From: JBLHKS01 sp047620505
GTDB lineage: Bacteria; Verrucomicrobiota; Verrucomicrobiia; Verrucomicrobiales; DEV007
NCBI GenBank assembly: GCA_047620505.1
Contig: JBLHKS010000231.1
Coordinates: forward strand, 1-10,860
DNA: 10,860 bases
Direction of reading: 5' to 3'
In this document: positions 1 through 7,519 of the stretch, in pieces
Numbering within the stretch: position 1 is the stretch's first letter
Layout of the letters: every line of letters starts with the position of its first letter
Position numbers and translations under genes: made by a program
Notes under the pieces: generated by a model
What the model was told of the DNA's origin: nothing
The model's database searches: none
Seen by the model: only the letters and a program-made list of their open reading frames with translations

Positions 1-1524
1 GCCGATGTAGCAAAAACTCACGATCAGACAGAGCGTCCCGCCAAATCCAGACACGATCTTAGCCGCGTTCGTTTCCTTGAGGTTCGGGAAAAGCGCGCCG
101 AGGCCAACCGCGATTCCGCACAGGCCCATGCTCATCAATCCGACGGCGGAGGAGAAAAACAGGATGTCCGTTCGGCTAAGCCCGAGCATCCAGCCGCTAA
201 GCAGCTGCAGGCAGGTGGTGAGCGTTCCTGTAAAAATCACGGCCTGAACCCACTTTTGGATCACGACTCGATTCAGTCCAAGCGGCGACATTCCCAGAAT
301 CCACAGCCGGGTTCCCTCGAGGCTGAACATCGGAAAAACAAAGCGAGTCGTCAGTGTTGAAAGTGCGAGGGACGAAACGGTTAAATTGATGTAGCTGATG
401 ATCGCCGCCCAGAACGGGTTTTCGATATCGTAACCCAGATTTCGGAGATTCAGCACGTAGACGAAGAGTAGGCCGAAGACGATCACGAACTGCACCCACT
501 GCGATGGTTCGCGGACAAAACAGAGGAAGTCTTTGCGAATCACGGCGCGCATGGGACGGCTGATCAGCGAGCGTTTCGGCGGGGTGACCCAGCCGGCGAC
601 CTTCTTCGATGCGCGGTCGCGTCGTCGGCTCGCGGCAGTCGCGGCTCGGCTCAGGCTTCGATTCCAGCCACCGTAAAACCACGATTTACCGAGCCAACTC
701 ATCACTAGAATCCCCATCAGCGCCGTGCTCCAGAGCTGAGCAACGTGAAGGCCGACGTTGTGCTCCATTTTTCGAGTCCACTGCGTCAGCGAGTGCGAAA
801 GCCACATCCCGGGGCTCATCGGATGGCGGCTGATTTCGGTGTGTTCCAGGAGCTGCTTGAACTGCTGTTGGCCAACGGTGAAACCCTGGGCTTTGACCAC
901 ATCGCGGTAAGCCTGGTAGCCGTACATGCACATTCCGCCAAGGACGATGACGCCCAGAATCAGCCCGAAGCGTTTTGGTGCCCAGCGAAGAATACTCAGA
1001 AAAAGCGTGTTGCCGATTCCCGCGGTTATGATCACAAATGGAATGAGAACGAAGGTGGCTTTGAGGTAAAATATTCCAGGCGCGTCGCGCGAAGTCGCGT
1101 AGGCAACCAGCAGCGGGGCGCAGATGAAAACCAGCCCCCAACTGGCGAAAATGATCGCCTCAGTCGATTTCCAGAGAAAAATCACGCGGTGCGAAATCGG
1201 TTGAGTCAGCAGCCATCCAATTTCACGGCCTTTGATGAGACCGATGTAGTTGGTTACGCCGATCGAAAACACCAGCATGACCGAAAAGAAAAAGAAGATC
1301 AAAAAGATGATCCGGTCGGCGAGGTAGTTGCCGAAAGAAGGGGCTTTCGCCAGAAGATCCAAGCCTCGATCAAAGATGAGGTATCCAAAAAAGGCATAGC
1401 CGAGAAGGAAGACACCCAACGTGAGGACCATCAATTTAGAGCCTCCGAGCAGCTGCTTTAGCCGGCTTCGCCCCATTTTCCGCTGGTACCGCGCCAGCAG
1501 GAGGTATTGTTTGAGATCGCCCAT
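1..1524 (-). CDS. Multi-spanning putative ABC exporter permease (ABC_tran_2-like), C-terminus beyond window
   Basis: An uninterrupted minus-strand frame of 508 codons runs from ATG at 1524 to the left edge with no stop. About eleven hydrophobic helices are visible, near residues 31-52, 70-92, 121-143, 153-170, 187-203, 262-282, 345-362, 371-392, 427-447, 453-476 and 487-506. A basic hydrophilic loop lies at about 285-330. Conserved-looking stretches include IRKDFLCFVREPSQW (329-343), RFVFPMFSLEGTRLW, and KETNAAKIVSGFGGT near the edge. These resemble the Pfam 'putative ATP-binding cassette' ABC_tran_2 proteins, membrane subunits of about 500-550 residues, so little should be missing. The partner ATPase would be expected downstream, outside the window. 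The substrate cannot be told. An in-frame ATG at 1539 would add five residues; neither start has a Shine-Dalgarno. The gene diverges from the sulfatase. Family assignment is from recalled sequence patterns. Confidence 0.8.
   Translation of the reverse strand, partial: MGDLKQYLLLARYQRKMGRSRLKQLLGGSKLMVLTLGVFLLGYAFFGYLIFDRGLDLLAKAPSFGNYLADRIIFLIFFFFSVMLVFSIGVTNYIGLIKGREIGWLLTQPISHRVIFLWKSTEAIIFASWGLVFICAPLLVAYATSRDAPGIFYLKATFVLIPFVIITAGIGNTLFLSILRWAPKRFGLILGVIVLGGMCMYGYQAYRDVVKAQGFTVGQQQFKQLLEHTEISRHPMSPGMWLSHSLTQWTRKMEHNVGLHVAQLWSTALMGILVMSWLGKSWFYGGWNRSLSRAATAASRRRDRASKKVAGWVTPPKRSLISRPMRAVIRKDFLCFVREPSQWVQFVIVFGLLFVYVLNLRNLGYDIENPFWAAIISYINLTVSSLALSTLTTRFVFPMFSLEGTRLWILGMSPLGLNRVVIQKWVQAVIFTGTLTTCLQLLSGWMLGLSRTDILFFSSAVGLMSMGLCGIAVGLGALFPNLKETNAAKIVSGFGGTLCLIVSFCYIG
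1448..1457. repeat. Degenerate copy of the iterated palindrome (10-bp core)
   Basis: AGCAGCTGCT is a perfect 10-bp palindrome inside the ABC permease gene, flanked by G and T instead of the C and G of the full element. It encodes KQLL in that protein. It lies only 185 bp from the exact copy at 1633, so it may be chance or a decayed site. Confidence 0.35.
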
Positions 1525-1538
1525 GGATTCAATGAACA

Positions 1539-1576
1539 TTGACCAATAATTCGCGATCCGTAAACCCGCGATCTGT
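1539..1576 (+). promoter_or_regulatory. Possible promoter with direct repeat in divergent spacer
   Basis: The spacer between the permease and the sulfatase (1525-1595) has TTGACC at 1539-1544, a good -35 match. Sixteen bases downstream is TAAACC at 1561-1566, a weak -10, pointing to the sulfatase. CGCGATCCGT (1552-1561) is repeated as CGCGATCTGT (1567-1576), nine of ten identical with a 15-bp period, so it could be a paired operator. No other structure is evident. The promoter is inferred from consensus only. Confidence 0.25.
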
Positions 1577-1595
1577 CCGTTTTACCGATTTTGAA

Positions 1596-2987
1596 ATGAA
1601 AATTCGAGTTTTCCTGATGTCCTGTCTTCTGTCAGCAGCTGCTGGCACGGCCTCCGCCGGAATCGACCGGTCGAACGTCCTCTTCATCGTCGTCGATGAT
1701 CTAAACGATTGGGTTTCCCATCTAGGCGGTCACCCGCAAGCCGCGACGCCCAACATTGACGCGTTCGCTGCTCGTGGAACGACTTTCACGAACGCCCATT
1801 GCGTGGCTCCGGCTTGCAATCCGTCTCGCGCAGCCCTGATGAGCGGAATGCGGCCGTTTTCGAGCGGGATTTATCAAAACGAAGCCGATTGGAAGCACGG
1901 CTTAGCTGACGTCCTGACATTGAACGAACATTTCATGGCTGAAGGCTACGATGTGATAGCTGGCGGCAAAATTTATCATGGCACGACGGGCGTAGAAGGG
2001 AAATGGACCGAATACTGGAAACGGCCCGGCGATGCTCCTACCGAGAAAAATAAGAATGGACTGAACAAGAGTCATTTTGATTGGGGGCCGATCGATTGCG
2101 ACGACGATGGAATGGGGGATCACGCCCTGGTTAGCTGGGCGGTCGAGCAGTTGAAAGAGGAGCGTGAAAAGCCGCTTTTCCTGGCAGTCGGGTTTGTGAA
2201 ACCTCACCTTCCTTTTTACGCGCCGAAAAAGTACTTCGATCAGTTTCCCGTTGATCAAATTCAGCTTCCCAAGGTCAAAAAAGACGACTTGGCCGATTTC
2301 CCGCCCGCAGCTCTGAAAATGGCCCGACCGGACGGCGACCACGCAACCGTGACTGCGGCTGAGCTCGAATGGAAACTCGCAGTTCAGGCTTATCTCGCCA
2401 CGATCGCTTTCGTCGATCACGAAGTCGGCCGCCTGATGCGGGGGCTAGACGAAAGTCCGGCTGCGAAGAACACGATCGTCGTTTTCTGGGGTGATCACGG
2501 TTGGCATCTCGGCGAGAAGCCGCACTGGCGGAAATTCGCGCTCTGGAACGACACAACGCATGTCCCTTTCTTCATCGTTGCCCCCGGCTTGACCAAAGCT
2601 GGCAGCGTCTGCGAAGCCCCGGTCGATCTGCTGGGAATCTACCCGACTCTCTGTAATTTGACCGGAGTTTCCGCCCCGGAGCACCTTCAAGGAGCGAATT
2701 TTCGACCGCTGCTCGCCGATTCGGGCGCGAAATGGGAACTGCCCGCGATCTCGACGCATGGACGCGGAAATCACATGATTCAATCGCGTCATCTTCGCTA
2801 CATTCGTTATGAAAATGGCGACGAAGAATTCTACGATCATCGAGATGATCCCAATGAGTGGGAAAATCTCGCGAGCACGCCAAAGGCCGGAGAAATCCGC
2901 GAAAAGTTGGAAAAATGGATTCCCGCAGCTGAGGTGAACCCGGTCAGAAAAACGGGCTCAGCGCGAAAGAAGAAAAAGACCAAATAG
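1596..2987 (+). CDS. Secreted iduronate-2-sulfatase-like sulfatase (formylglycine type)
   Basis: Hydrolyses sulfate esters, probably on sulfated polysaccharide or glycosaminoglycan fragments, outside the cytoplasm. I chose ATG 1596 because it starts a classic signal peptide: a short basic MKIR, a hydrophobic core and a TASA cleavage site near residue 21. An in-frame ATG at 1539 would bury this behind 19 polar residues. The metal-binding VVDDLND lies at about 32-38. The sulfatase signature CNPSR is at 74-78, with Cys74 (tgc at 1815) the residue oxidised to formylglycine. KPHLPF is near 202-207 and GDHGWHLGEKPHWRK near 299-313; both are hallmark motifs of this branch. All key residues are present and the 463-residue length is normal. 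The C-terminus ends in a lysine-rich tail. Maturation needs a formylglycine-generating enzyme, not seen here. It ends 6 bp before the end of convergent thpR. The exact substrate is not predictable. Confidence 0.95.
   Translation: MKIRVFLMSCLLSAAAGTASAGIDRSNVLFIVVDDLNDWVSHLGGHPQAATPNIDAFAARGTTFTNAHCVAPACNPSRAALMSGMRPFSSGIYQNEADWKHGLADVLTLNEHFMAEGYDVIAGGKIYHGTTGVEGKWTEYWKRPGDAPTEKNKNGLNKSHFDWGPIDCDDDGMGDHALVSWAVEQLKEEREKPLFLAVGFVKPHLPFYAPKKYFDQFPVDQIQLPKVKKDDLADFPPAALKMARPDGDHATVTAAELEWKLAVQAYLATIAFVDHEVGRLMRGLDESPAAKNTIVVFWGDHGWHLGEKPHWRKFALWNDTTHVPFFIVAPGLTKAGSVCEAPVDLLGIYPTLCNLTGVSAPEHLQGANFRPLLADSGAKWELPAISTHGRGNHMIQSRHLRYIRYENGDEEFYDHRDDPNEWENLASTPKAGEIREKLEKWIPAAEVNPVRKTGSARKKKKTK
1633..1644. 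repeat. Iterated palindrome CAGCAGCTGCTG, copy 1
   Basis: Exact 12-bp palindrome inside the sulfatase signal-peptide coding region, read there as the SAAAG part of the hydrophobic core (phase GCA-GCA-GCT-GCT). The flanking T and G do not extend the dyad. Confidence 0.75.
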
Positions 2988-2993
2988 GGCGTT

Positions 2994-3572
2994 CTACCCT
3001 GTTTGCTCGCCGAATGGAAACGATTCCATCGGCTCGTATTCGGCCTCTTCCGGATTCAGGGTGGATCTGTAAATAACGAACTCGCTCGCGTGCTGCTGGA
3101 TCGTGAAATTTCCCTGAGCAGCGAGTCTCGGCCGCGACTTGGCCGCTTGAAGTCGGGCGAGGGTGATGTGTGGTCGGTAGGGGAATTTCTCCTCAGCCAG
3201 TCCACATTCGACAGCCAGCCGGTCGAGACGACGGGCCAGCGTTTTCAGCTCCGGCGGCGGTGATTCGATTTTTGCGGCCACGATCCGAGCGCGCGAAACA
3301 CGAGGGAAAAGCGTCGTCCCACCGATTTGATAGTCAAACGGACGCAGCTCAGCCGCAATTTCTTTCGCACCCGCGAGCAGCTTCTCCAGAGCTTCCGGAG
3401 CGACCTCGCCGACGAATCGCAGAGTCAGATGAAGGTTTTGTTCGCCTGAGAAACGCGCACATTTTTCCCAGCCGCGACTTCGCAGCCCATCAATCCGCTT
3501 CAGCAGCTGCTGGACGGCTCCTTCGTCTGGTCGCAGCGCGAAAAACACTCGAATCTGATCCTTGTCGCTCAT
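2994..3572 (-). CDS. thpR: RNA 2',3'-cyclic phosphodiesterase (2H phosphoesterase, LigT/ThpR family)
   Basis: Member of the 2H phosphoesterase superfamily, which opens 2',3'-cyclic phosphate RNA ends to 2'-phosphates and, in some members, joins tRNA halves in vitro. The 192 residues match the family's usual length of about 180-190. Both catalytic HxTx motifs are present: HLTL at 48-51 and HITL at 135-138. The N-terminal IRVFFALRPD and the SRARIVAAKI strand are also typical. It is cytoplasmic, with no signal or membrane segment. It lies 48 bp downstream of the membrane-protein gene at 3621-5102 on the same strand, so it is probably the last gene of that run. Its 3' end is 6 bp from the sulfatase stop, leaving no room for a dedicated terminator. 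The family's physiological role is poorly defined. Confidence 0.93.
   Translation of the reverse strand: MSDKDQIRVFFALRPDEGAVQQLLKRIDGLRSRGWEKCARFSGEQNLHLTLRFVGEVAPEALEKLLAGAKEIAAELRPFDYQIGGTTLFPRVSRARIVAAKIESPPPELKTLARRLDRLAVECGLAEEKFPYRPHITLARLQAAKSRPRLAAQGNFTIQQHASEFVIYRSTLNPEEAEYEPMESFPFGEQTG
3501..3512. repeat. Iterated palindrome CAGCAGCTGCTG, copy 2
   Basis: Exact 12-bp palindrome within thpR, read on the minus strand as QQLL (residues 21-24) in a surface-type helix. It lies 1868 bp from copy 1. The flanking bases do not extend the dyad. Confidence 0.75.
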
Positions 3573-3620
3573 ATTCGGACCGTTCCGCCAATCCTGATCC
3601 GAAATCCAACGAAACTCCGA

Positions 3621-5102
3621 TCAGTCTGGCTGTCCGGGGAACCAGCGCTGAATTTTCTGCCAGGCCCGCCGATGCCAGGCGTCGTGTGGAGCCATCCGAA
3701 TTTCTTCCGCCTCGGCGTCGATCACGACTCGCTCGGTCGGTGTTTCGATCAACTCGAGCAGTCCGTGAATCGTCAGATTCTGGTGACGTTGACGGTTTTT
3801 GGGGATGAGTTTCAGGTGACCCGGCTCCTTAAAGTTCAGTTCAAAGCCTGAGAGGTAAGCCAAAAATTTCAGTGCTTCCTCGCGGTTGTCAAACTGGGCA
3901 TAAGGGACCTCGAAATCGAGCAGATTCTGGTTACCTTTTCCGGGTAGCGGCAAGATTCCAATTGGAATTGAAACCCGGTCGATTCTCTGAGAGTAGGTAA
4001 TTCGGATCTTTTTCACGAACTCCATTCGGCGTTCCGCGACGTGCAGGAGAAACGGATTCTTCCACGGCGAAACTCCGAGAGGCATGCTGGGCTTGCTCCT
4101 GATAAGCGCACCTTCGTCGTCGATCATCGTGTGGAAAAAGCGGTCCTGACGAACGTGAGGTTCGGAGTGAACTGCGGAGGTCGAAAGGTTGTACCTCGTG
4201 TGCTTGAGATGCTCGCTGCCGAATCCGTCGCGGCCCGAGAACGTGGTTCCGCCTGAGGGCGTGTAGAAGCCGACCGATTCGGCGAGGAGAAGTCGGACGT
4301 CGAGCCCTGCCTCGGGTATCGAGCCCGTTGAGCCGCGTTTCGGGTCGAGAATCAGCGGCTCAGTTGCCTGGTGCACGACGGTCGTCCAAAGCTCGGTCTC
4401 GGCGGCGTGCCAGCAGGAAAGGGGAAGCCAGACAACGGCTGCGCCCGATTCGGTAGGCGTCACCGGCCAAGCAGGTGCCGCGCTGATCGTCATTTCGAGA
4501 TTTCGATCGACGAGAATCGGACTGCGGAGCTCGAGAACCGACTCTGGAAACTGGATTCGAACGAAGGTATCGATTTGGTTCACAGTTGCCCGGTCTCCAC
4601 TCAATCTTTCCCGGATATCCGCTGGAATTTCGTCGCCCACGACCCGCCGAAATCCCGGAATCTGGAAAACGCCCGTCCAGCAATTCCCAGAAGCCCCGCC
4701 GCCGTACTCCAGCCCATTCTCGTTGAGCGCATAACGAATTACGATGTGCGTCACGGTGATCTTTTGCCCATCGCCAAGCTCAACCACTCCGGGGCGACTC
4801 CCTCGAATCACTTCATCGACGCGAGCTTGCCAGAACTCGTCTTCGGGCTCGGCGGAAGACGGAAAATTGACCTTCAAGTTGGATCCGGTCCGCTCGATCT
4901 CGATCTGATCAGCGGCAAACGACACTTTTGGCGCGTCTTGAATCAGAGGCGGATTGGTCAGAGCAAGCCAATGTTCTCGCGCGGATTTGCGGGGCTTGTA
5001 GGCAGGCACAAAATGGTGATCCACGCCGAACCAGGCGAAGACTCCGGCTCCGATCAGGAAAGCCGCCACGAGGCTGATTGGGATCAGACGCTTCCGCTTC
5101 AT
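3621..5102 (-). CDS. Single-pass exported protein of unknown function, paralogue B of a tandem pair
   Basis: I do not recognise a described family. The 493 residues begin MKRKR followed by one hydrophobic helix (about 7-26), giving an uncleaved anchor with about 465 residues outside the membrane. It is a diverged duplicate of the gene just upstream. The matching blocks, in the same order, are REHWLALTNPPL (42-53), a VDEVIRGSRPGVVELGDG block (about 95-112), LSCWHAAETELWTTVV (228-243), and RIDRVSIPIG (373-382). These are followed by NLLDFEVP (393-400) and a helix EEALKFLAYLSGFELNF. The C-terminal NLTIHGLLELIETPTERVVI (about 442-461) has the beta-alpha-beta look of STN-like domains, but weakly. 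Its ATG overlaps the upstream stop as ATGA (5099-5102), so translational coupling is likely. The tail is Trp-rich and basic. No enzyme motif is visible. Confidence 0.85.
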   Translation of the reverse strand: MKRKRLIPISLVAAFLIGAGVFAWFGVDHHFVPAYKPRKSAREHWLALTNPPLIQDAPKVSFAADQIEIERTGSNLKVNFPSSAEPEDEFWQARVDEVIRGSRPGVVELGDGQKITVTHIVIRYALNENGLEYGGGASGNCWTGVFQIPGFRRVVGDEIPADIRERLSGDRATVNQIDTFVRIQFPESVLELRSPILVDRNLEMTISAAPAWPVTPTESGAAVVWLPLSCWHAAETELWTTVVHQATEPLILDPKRGSTGSIPEAGLDVRLLLAESVGFYTPSGGTTFSGRDGFGSEHLKHTRYNLSTSAVHSEPHVRQDRFFHTMIDDEGALIRSKPSMPLGVSPWKNPFLLHVAERRMEFVKKIRITYSQRIDRVSIPIGILPLPGKGNQNLLDFEVPYAQFDNREEALKFLAYLSGFELNFKEPGHLKLIPKNRQRHQNLTIHGLLELIETPTERVVIDAEAEEIRMAPHDAWHRRAWQKIQRWFPGQPD

Positions 5103-6538
5103 TTTAGCCCGATATTTTCCAGCAGCTGCTGACTGCGTGCGAGAAATTTGTCAAACCAGCTGGGCTCGCCGCCAAGCGTGATCGTGTGGGTTTCCGGGTC
5201 GTAAGCGGCATGCCCGAATTCTCGTCGCGCGAAGTCGAAAATTTCGCCGCCAGTCATTCCACTCAGGTTAACTGGGGCACTCGGAATGCTTCGTTCGCCG
5301 ATGATTTCGATTCGGCATTGGGTGAGGTTTCCCAGGTAGTCTTCGAAGTCGCGGAAATTCTCGACTACCGCAGACGGGATCGTCAGATCAAAGAGATTGT
5401 CAGTCCCGCCTGGGGGTTCAGCAGGGGATTCGATTCGCGGAAGCCGGATCACAATTCGATCGACGCGGTTCGCAATTCGAGTCTGGATTTCCGCGATTTT
5501 TTCCGAAGAAACATCCATGCGATAGCTCTGGATCGGAGCTCTTCTGGCAGGCGGGCAGAAGTGTGGCTTAGCGAATGGAAGCACAAAGCCTGATTTCAAT
5601 CTGGCTTCAAACAAAAGCCGTTCAGGCGGCTGTTGCGGCTCGACGAGGGCGACAAGCGAAGTGTAAATTCCGGTCGTCGACTCGGAAAAGCGCGCTTCCC
5701 AGATTCCTGAGCCGTCTGGAACCGGTTTGTGGCCCAGCAGAAAGAGCGAGCTCGAAGCCGCGGCCAAAAGCGAAACTTCCGTGTCGCCGATTTTTGCCGT
5801 GGCCCCTGTTTTGAACTCGATCGGCGTCGGACTTGAGCAGTCGTAGACGACGTCGGCGACGATCACCGGATCGATCGAATGCCAAAACGGTGCCGAGATT
5901 CGAACCGCGAAAAATTGGCCCTGGTTATCGGCTTGACGGACCTCACTTCGGATCCCAACTCGATGAAGTCGGCGGACCCGCGCGCATCCGATCCCAACGT
6001 CTCGAATTTGGACCGCATCCGTATTTCGAGCCTGAAATTGAACATAGAAACTCGGCTCGTAAGCGAATTTGTCCGCTAGCCTGATCTCCGGATTTTCGCC
6101 CTTGCCGAGGCCATCGAGCCAGACCGGAGACGCTCCCGGCATATTCATTCCAAATGCGGTAACTTCGATCGTTCCGCCGTCGGCCAACTGCACAACTCGG
6201 TCGCCAGCATGAACGGCATCGACGTCCGATTCCCATTGCGTGAACGCGTTTCCGCTCAAATCGAGAGGAAGGTGCCGGATCGTCAGTTTGGCATAACTGC
6301 GGTCATTGTCCTTGGTTATTTGAACGTCCGCCTGCTTCCAGCTTGGTCGTTGAGCATCGAGCAAATTTGGCGAAATCCCGAGTGCCCAGTTTTCAGCCGC
6401 CCACTTCCGAGGCTCGTCGGTTGGCGAATTCACTCCGCCGCTGACTCCGATAAAAATCGCGATCACGACCAAGCCGCCAAAGAACAGGCAGACGCCAGTC
6501 CCGAGGATCCTGCGGGCTCGGCGCGGATTCGATTCCAT
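5099..6538 (-). CDS. Single-pass exported protein with STN-like C-terminus, paralogue A of a tandem pair
   Basis: No described family is recognised. The 479 residues open with a basic stretch (RRARR) and one strong helix (about 11-34), then a long extracytoplasmic part. The blocks shared with its downstream paralogue are RKWAAENWALGISPNLL (44-60), WESDVDAVHAGDRVVQLADG (102-121), APFWHSIDPVIVADVVYD (216-233), and RVDRIVIRLP (358-367). NLFDLTIP (381-388) and a DFEDYLGNL helix follow. The segment VNLSGMTGGEIFDFARREFG (423-442) plus AAYDPETHTITL has the strand-helix-strand-strand pattern of the short domain at the N-terminus of secretins and TonB receptors. Here it sits at the C-terminus. The stop overlaps the next start (ATGA). 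Upstream, a 66-bp spacer separates it from the membrane NTPase-like gene. The STN likeness is inference from pattern only. Confidence 0.85.
   Translation of the reverse strand: MESNPRRARRILGTGVCLFFGGLVVIAIFIGVSGGVNSPTDEPRKWAAENWALGISPNLLDAQRPSWKQADVQITKDNDRSYAKLTIRHLPLDLSGNAFTQWESDVDAVHAGDRVVQLADGGTIEVTAFGMNMPGASPVWLDGLGKGENPEIRLADKFAYEPSFYVQFQARNTDAVQIRDVGIGCARVRRLHRVGIRSEVRQADNQGQFFAVRISAPFWHSIDPVIVADVVYDCSSPTPIEFKTGATAKIGDTEVSLLAAASSSLFLLGHKPVPDGSGIWEARFSESTTGIYTSLVALVEPQQPPERLLFEARLKSGFVLPFAKPHFCPPARRAPIQSYRMDVSSEKIAEIQTRIANRVDRIVIRLPRIESPAEPPGGTDNLFDLTIPSAVVENFRDFEDYLGNLTQCRIEIIGERSIPSAPVNLSGMTGGEIFDFARREFGHAAYDPETHTITLGGEPSWFDKFLARSQQLLENIGLK
5120..5131. repeat. Iterated palindrome CAGCAGCTGCTG, copy 3
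   Basis: Exact 12-bp palindrome encoding QQLL, a few codons before the stop of paralogue A and just ahead of paralogue B's start. It lies 1619 bp from copy 2. Confidence 0.75.
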
Positions 6539-6568
6539 GGGCAGAATCTAGCCCACGAAGTCGATTTC

Positions 6569-6584
6569 ACCAGCAGCTGCTGGT
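6569..6584. repeat. Iterated palindrome, copy 4, extended to 16 bp, intergenic
   Basis: ACCAGCAGCTGCTGGT is a perfect 16-bp palindrome in the 66-bp spacer (6539-6604) between two leftward genes. It is the only copy outside a reading frame and is 1451 bp from copy 3. It could form a short hairpin in the transcript, but no U-run follows, so it does not look like a Rho-independent terminator. Confidence 0.8.
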
Positions 6585-6604
6585 TGGCGGTTCAAATTCG
6601 GGCT

Positions 6605-7519
6605 TCAGTCCCCGGCGGCGACTTTCTTAAGGCTGTCCTCGTCGGCTACAGCCGAGTTTCCCATCATCGAAAGATCTCCCGACGAATCGGCATTCGAAAC
6701 CGTGGTTTCAACCTGCTTACCTCGCCAATCAACGTCGAAAAAGTGGGCCCCGCCAAGGAACACGGCTGAGGTCACGAGAACAGTCGCGATTGCGGTCAGC
6801 GCAAGTGGCCAGAAGGCGGCTCGTGCGCGCGGACGCTCGTTTCGAGGCTCCCGAACGCGGTGTTCGCCGGATTTTCCGTGGCCCGCGATTTTGAATTTTC
6901 CGGTCTGGAGATCGACGCGCGAAGATTGGCGAAGCAGAGCACTGAGGCCGGCTGCTTTTTCGCAGACTTCGCTGTTTTCGCTTCCCACTGCGATCGCCAC
7001 GCCAAACCAAGGCTCCTGAGCAAGATTGTCGAGAAAATTGCAGAAATCCGCCCGGTCTCCGTGCTGGCCGGACCGCGCTTCTTCGAGATGATCGACGATC
7101 AAAATGTGCGACGCAGGCTCTCTCAGTTCAGCCTTCTTGAGGTTGTCTTTGCCCAGCATCATTCGGACGAACGAAATTCGCCGCTCAGGCTTCATCGCGA
7201 GGAACAACTCGGCGGTCAGACCGGGAACGAACTCGCTCAACGCGTTCGCTAACGCGGCAGTCGGGCCATCGGGATGATTTGGCCGGAACAGAGCCACCTT
7301 TCTACCCGGGACGGCATCGCGAAGACTTCCAGAAAGGTAATCTTCAAGAAAGGGAGAAACGACTTCGCTCTCTTCGTTCACTAGAAGAAGCGCTTTTGGC
7401 GCCCGAGCGAGTGCATCGCCGATGTTTTCCAGAAGTTTCGCAATTTCTGGGGGCAGATTATCGAAGGAAGTCGATGGAGCAGCCTCCACGGCTGTCGCGG
7501 TTTCAATAGCGGCGTTCAT
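6605..7519 (-). CDS. Membrane-anchored P-loop-ATPase-like protein lacking Walker A, unknown function
   Basis: The 304 residues are not a family I can name with certainty. Residues 41-180 follow the order of a nSTAND1-type NTPase. There is a strand KALLLV (42-47), an ALFRPNHPDGPTAALANALS stretch (76-95) recalling the rPg-x-P-LaxaL block, then a Walker-B-like HILIVDHLEEA (138-148). A FLDNLAQEPWFGVAIAVGSE block (162-181) follows. After the first strand, where GxSGxGKSS should stand, the sequence reads VNEESEVVSPF, so the nucleotide-binding loop is missing. An ExeA/GspA-like origin is an alternative. An Arg-rich segment (216-233) precedes one helix (about 236-260), putting the main domain in the cytoplasm with a tail of about 44 residues outside. 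It is first in the leftward run. The start has no Shine-Dalgarno. Confidence 0.75.
   Translation of the reverse strand: MNAAIETATAVEAAPSTSFDNLPPEIAKLLENIGDALARAPKALLLVNEESEVVSPFLEDYLSGSLRDAVPGRKVALFRPNHPDGPTAALANALSEFVPGLTAELFLAMKPERRISFVRMMLGKDNLKKAELREPASHILIVDHLEEARSGQHGDRADFCNFLDNLAQEPWFGVAIAVGSENSEVCEKAAGLSALLRQSSRVDLQTGKFKIAGHGKSGEHRVREPRNERPRARAAFWPLALTAIATVLVTSAVFLGGAHFFDVDWRGKQVETTVSNADSSGDLSMMGNSAVADEDSLKKVAAGD

Noticed and set aside
745..1461. 238-codon plus-strand open frame
   Set aside because: Antisense to the ABC permease, whose minus frame gives about eleven clean membrane helices. The plus translation is charged and low in hydrophobics, the mirror image expected of a shadow.
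1539..1595. N-terminal extension of the sulfatase from ATG 1539
   Set aside because: It would place 19 polar residues before an otherwise perfect signal peptide; ATG 1596 is the better start.
4371..5132. 253-codon plus-strand open frame
   Set aside because: Antisense to paralogue B, whose frame aligns block by block with paralogue A. The plus product has no motif.
6569..6584. Palindrome as a Rho-independent terminator
   Set aside because: No U-run follows on either strand, and the same core recurs inside five genes, so it is better explained as an iterated element.
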